A stretch of DNA of 64,000 nucleotides. Origin: Mesorhizobium sp. ES1-1. GTDB taxonomy: Bacteria; Pseudomonadota; Alphaproteobacteria; Rhizobiales; Rhizobiaceae. The stretch spans positions 248,001-312,000 of the forward strand of contig NZ_JAIUGX010000003.1 in the NCBI RefSeq assembly GCF_020164785.1. The letters are read 5' to 3'. Of the stretch, positions 62,016 through 64,000 are shown in pieces. Under the pieces are notes generated by a model that saw only the letters and a list, made by a program, of their open reading frames with translations, searched no databases and was not told the origin of the DNA. Numbering within the stretch: position 1 is the stretch's first letter; every line of letters begins with the position of its first letter. The translations under genes and the position numbers were made by a program.

Positions 62016-63491
62016 ATGCGCATTTTCACCGCCTCGCTGGCGACCGAAACCAACACTTTCTCGCCCGTCCCCACCGACCGGGCCTCCTTCGAGATGGCTT
62101 TCTATGCCAGGCCCGGCAAGCATCCGGAAACGCCGACCCTGTGTTCCTCGCCGATCGTCGCCTTGCGTCGCCGCGCGGCCGCGGAAGGCCTCACCGTCAT
62201 CGAGGGTACCGCCACCTGGGCTGAGCCTGGCGGCCTGGTGCAGCGGCAGACCTACGAAGCGCTGCGCGACGAGATCCTCGGCCAGCTCGAGGCGGCGCTG
62301 CCGGTCGACGCGGTCATCCTCGGCCTGCATGGCGCCATGGTGGCGCAAGGCTATGACGATTGCGAGGGCGATCTGCTGGAACGGGTGCGGACAATCGTCG
62401 GGCCGGGCGTGGTGATCGCCTCCGAGTTCGATCCGCACAGCCATTTGACGCCGAAGCGCGTTGCGGCTTGTGACATCATGGCCTACTTCCTCGAGTTCCC
62501 GCATACCGATTTCTACGAGCGGGGCGAACATGTCGTCGAGATTGGCCTGGCGGCGGCGCGCGGCGAGACCAAGCCTGTTATCTCGACCTTCGACTGCCGC
62601 ATGATCCAGGTGCTGCCGACGAGCCGCGAGCCGATGCGCTCCTTCGTCGACCGCGTCAAGGCCCTGCACGGCAAGGATGGGGTGCTGTCGGTCTCGGTCA
62701 TCCATGGTTTCATGGCGGCCGACGTGCCTGAGATGGGCACGCGCATCCTGGTGGTCACCGACAATGACAAGGCAGCCGGCGATGCGCTGGCCGAGAAGCT
62801 CGGACGCGAACTCTACGCTTTGCGGGAACAAACGGCGATGCCGATGCTGAACACGGCCGACGGCATCGATCGCGCGCTCGCCGTCCGGGCTGAAAGCCGG
62901 GGCAAGCCGGTGGTGATTGCCGACATCTGGGACAATCCCGGCGGCGGTGTCGCCGGCGATGGGACATTCGTGCTGCGCCAGATGCTGGCGCGTGGCCTGG
63001 GCAAAGTCGGGGTCGCGACGATCTGGGATCCGATCGCCGTCACATTCTGCCACGCGGCGGGCGAGGGCGCGGTCATCGACCTGCGCTTCGGCGGCAAGGC
63101 CGGACCCTTGGCCGGCGAGCCGATCGACGCGCGCGTCAAGGTGGTGAAGGCGGTTACGGAAGGCTGGCAGAGTTTTGGCCCGAGCCGGGTGACACTGGGG
63201 CCGGCGGCGCTGGTTCGCATCGAAGGCACTGAGGTGGACATCATCCTCAACACCAACCGCACGCAGACCTTCGAGCCGGATGTTTTCTCGAATATCGGCG
63301 TCGATCCGATGAGCAAGGATGTGCTGCTCATCAAGTCCACCAACCATTTCTATGCCGGATTCGAACCGATCGCCGCCGAGATAATCTATGTCTCGGCGCC
63401 GAGTTCCTACCCCAGCAATCCGGCGCTGACGGACTACAAGAAGCTGACGCGGCCGATCTGGCCAAGGGTAGCGGATCCGTGGAAGGCGTAG
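62016..63491 (+). CDS. M81 family protein (MlrC/microcystinase C-like)
   Basis: 491 residues. MRIFTASLATETNTFSP is the M81 opening with conserved E-T-N-T-F; the metal-binding segments LGLHGAMVAQGYDDCEGD, EFDPHSHLT and ISTFDCRM follow, and the C-terminal half has DIWDNPGGGVAGDGTFVLR and the MlrC_C domain. The family includes the third microcystin-degradation enzyme and many rhizobial members beside ABC transporters, probably amide or lactone hydrolases. ATG at 62016 is preferred over 61965. Last gene of the operon; its link to the sugar transporter is contextual. Confidence 0.9.
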   Translation: MRIFTASLATETNTFSPVPTDRASFEMAFYARPGKHPETPTLCSSPIVALRRRAAAEGLTVIEGTATWAEPGGLVQRQTYEALRDEILGQLEAALPVDAVILGLHGAMVAQGYDDCEGDLLERVRTIVGPGVVIASEFDPHSHLTPKRVAACDIMAYFLEFPHTDFYERGEHVVEIGLAAARGETKPVISTFDCRMIQVLPTSREPMRSFVDRVKALHGKDGVLSVSVIHGFMAADVPEMGTRILVVTDNDKAAGDALAEKLGRELYALREQTAMPMLNTADGIDRALAVRAESRGKPVVIADIWDNPGGGVAGDGTFVLRQMLARGLGKVGVATIWDPIAVTFCHAAGEGAVIDLRFGGKAGPLAGEPIDARVKVVKAVTEGWQSFGPSRVTLGPAALVRIEGTEVDIILNTNRTQTFEPDVFSNIGVDPMSKDVLLIKSTNHFYAGFEPIAAEIIYVSAPSSYPSNPALTDYKKLTRPIWPRVADPWKA

Positions 63492-63498
63492 CGTTCTT

Positions 63499-63521
63499 CC
63501 TTCTCCCGCAGGGGGAGAAGG
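63499..63521. terminator. Bidirectional hairpin between convergent genes
   Basis: CCTTCTCCC (63499-63507), a five-base loop, and GGGAGAAGG (63513-63521) form a perfect nine-base stem between the M81 and M3 stops. It lacks a T-run, so termination efficiency is uncertain; its sequence resembles the outer blocks of the palindromic repeats. Confidence 0.6.
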
Positions 63522-63531
63522 GAGAGGCGCG

Positions 63532-64000
63532 CTACACGAGCCCGCGCTTCACCATCATCGCCTCGGGCGAGGGCATCTTGCCACGAAACGCCGTGTAGAG
63601 CTCCTCCGGGTCCTTCGAACCGCCGGCGGCATAGATGTTCTTCCTCAGCCGCTCCGCCAGCTCCGGATCGAAGGGGTCGCCGGTTTCCTCGAAGGCGGCG
63701 AAAGCGTCGGCGTCGAGCACTTCCGACCACATGTAGGAGTAATACCCCGCCGAGTAGCCTTCGCCGGAAAACACATGGGCGAAATGCGGGGTGCGATGGC
63801 GCATCGCAATGGTGTCAGGCATGTCGAGCCCGGCAAGCGTCTCGGCTTCGAAACGCAGCGGCTCCTCTGGCGCATCGGGCCGGGCGTGATACGCCATGTC
63901 CATCAACGCGGAGGATGTAAACTCTACCGTGGCGAAACCGGCGCCGAAAGTCCGCGTCGCCAGCATCTTGTCAAGCAGCGCCTTCGGCATCGGCTGGCCG
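63532..64000 (-). CDS. M3 family oligopeptidase/peptidyl-dipeptidase, C-terminal part
   Basis: The reading frame continues past the right edge of the window, so only the last 155 or so residues are visible. They contain FSGEGYSAGYYSYMWSEVLDADAF, the conserved Gly/Tyr hinge of Dcp-like M3 peptidases, and end AAGGSKDPEELYTAFRGKMPSPEAMM, the usual C-terminus. The HExxH zinc site lies outside the window. Cytoplasmic peptide degradation is expected. Confidence 0.92.
   Translation of the reverse strand, partial: GQPMPKALLDKMLATRTFGAGFATVEFTSSALMDMAYHARPDAPEEPLRFEAETLAGLDMPDTIAMRHRTPHFAHVFSGEGYSAGYYSYMWSEVLDADAFAAFEETGDPFDPELAERLRKNIYAAGGSKDPEELYTAFRGKMPSPEAMMVKRGLV

Noticed and set aside
61626..63347. 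573-codon open frame on the minus strand
   Set aside because: It lies antisense to the permease and M81 genes, whose motifs are unmistakable. High GC content at third positions removes stops from the opposite strand; the protein shows no family features.

Overview
The window is a GC-rich chromosomal segment of a rhizobial alphaproteobacterium, most like Mesorhizobium. Supporting signs are a Ros/MucR regulator, the tsaD-gpsA and hemC-hemD-(Mic60-like)-hemY-terB gene order, a candidate RirA-type iron box, a candidate EcfG-type stress promoter, and many ABC uptake systems with short-chain dehydrogenases. This placement rests on gene content and protein character; no database search was run. I find about 65 protein genes, one tRNA, no rRNA, no CRISPR array, no insertion sequence and no phage.

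Positions 1-15000 are mostly housekeeping. They hold a partial GT25 glycosyltransferase, a DUF1761 membrane protein, and the minus-strand run tsaD-gpsA-yciI-EVE protein-methyltransferase. Divergent from it runs hemC-hemD-Mic60-like-hemY-terB-glutamine amidotransferase. A GT8 transferase, an MFS exporter, an aminotransferase and mucR follow. Positions 15176-20770 form a carbon operon, glucoamylase (GH15)-gnd-zwf-glucokinase, which would turn intracellular alpha-glucan into 6-phosphogluconate and pentose phosphate.

Positions 20800-29900 carry a ribose-type sugar ABC transporter, a fused fatty-acid oxidation protein, and a divergent SDR/mannonate dehydratase pair. The transporter and the SDR/uxuA pair share a palindromic operator, TTGTC-N-GACAA, suggesting a single GntR-type hexuronate regulon. 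Positions 29987-37564 hold a gamma-glutamyl amine pathway (PuuA- and PuuB-like) with a BMP-type ABC transporter.

Positions 40105-49887 look like one regulon around a LacI repressor: a polyamine-type ABC transporter, an arginine-deiminase-fold enzyme, an isochorismatase-fold hydrolase, a GYD protein, and on the other strand a ThuA/GATase-like protein and a TPP decarboxylase resembling 2-ketoarginine decarboxylase. I infer uptake and breakdown of a guanidino compound. Next come exbB-exbD-tonB behind an iron-box candidate, an SDR/HxlR pair, a two-gene stress operon, tRNA-Ala(CGC), yggT and yggU.

Positions 55698-63491 form a third sugar-type ABC locus (RpiR, UgpC-like ATPase, SDR, binding protein, two permeases, M81/MlrC protein). 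The window closes in the C-terminus of an M3 peptidase. Three non-coding palindromic repeats of about 175-195 bp occur; two of them lie directly between a binding-protein gene and the rest of its ABC operon.
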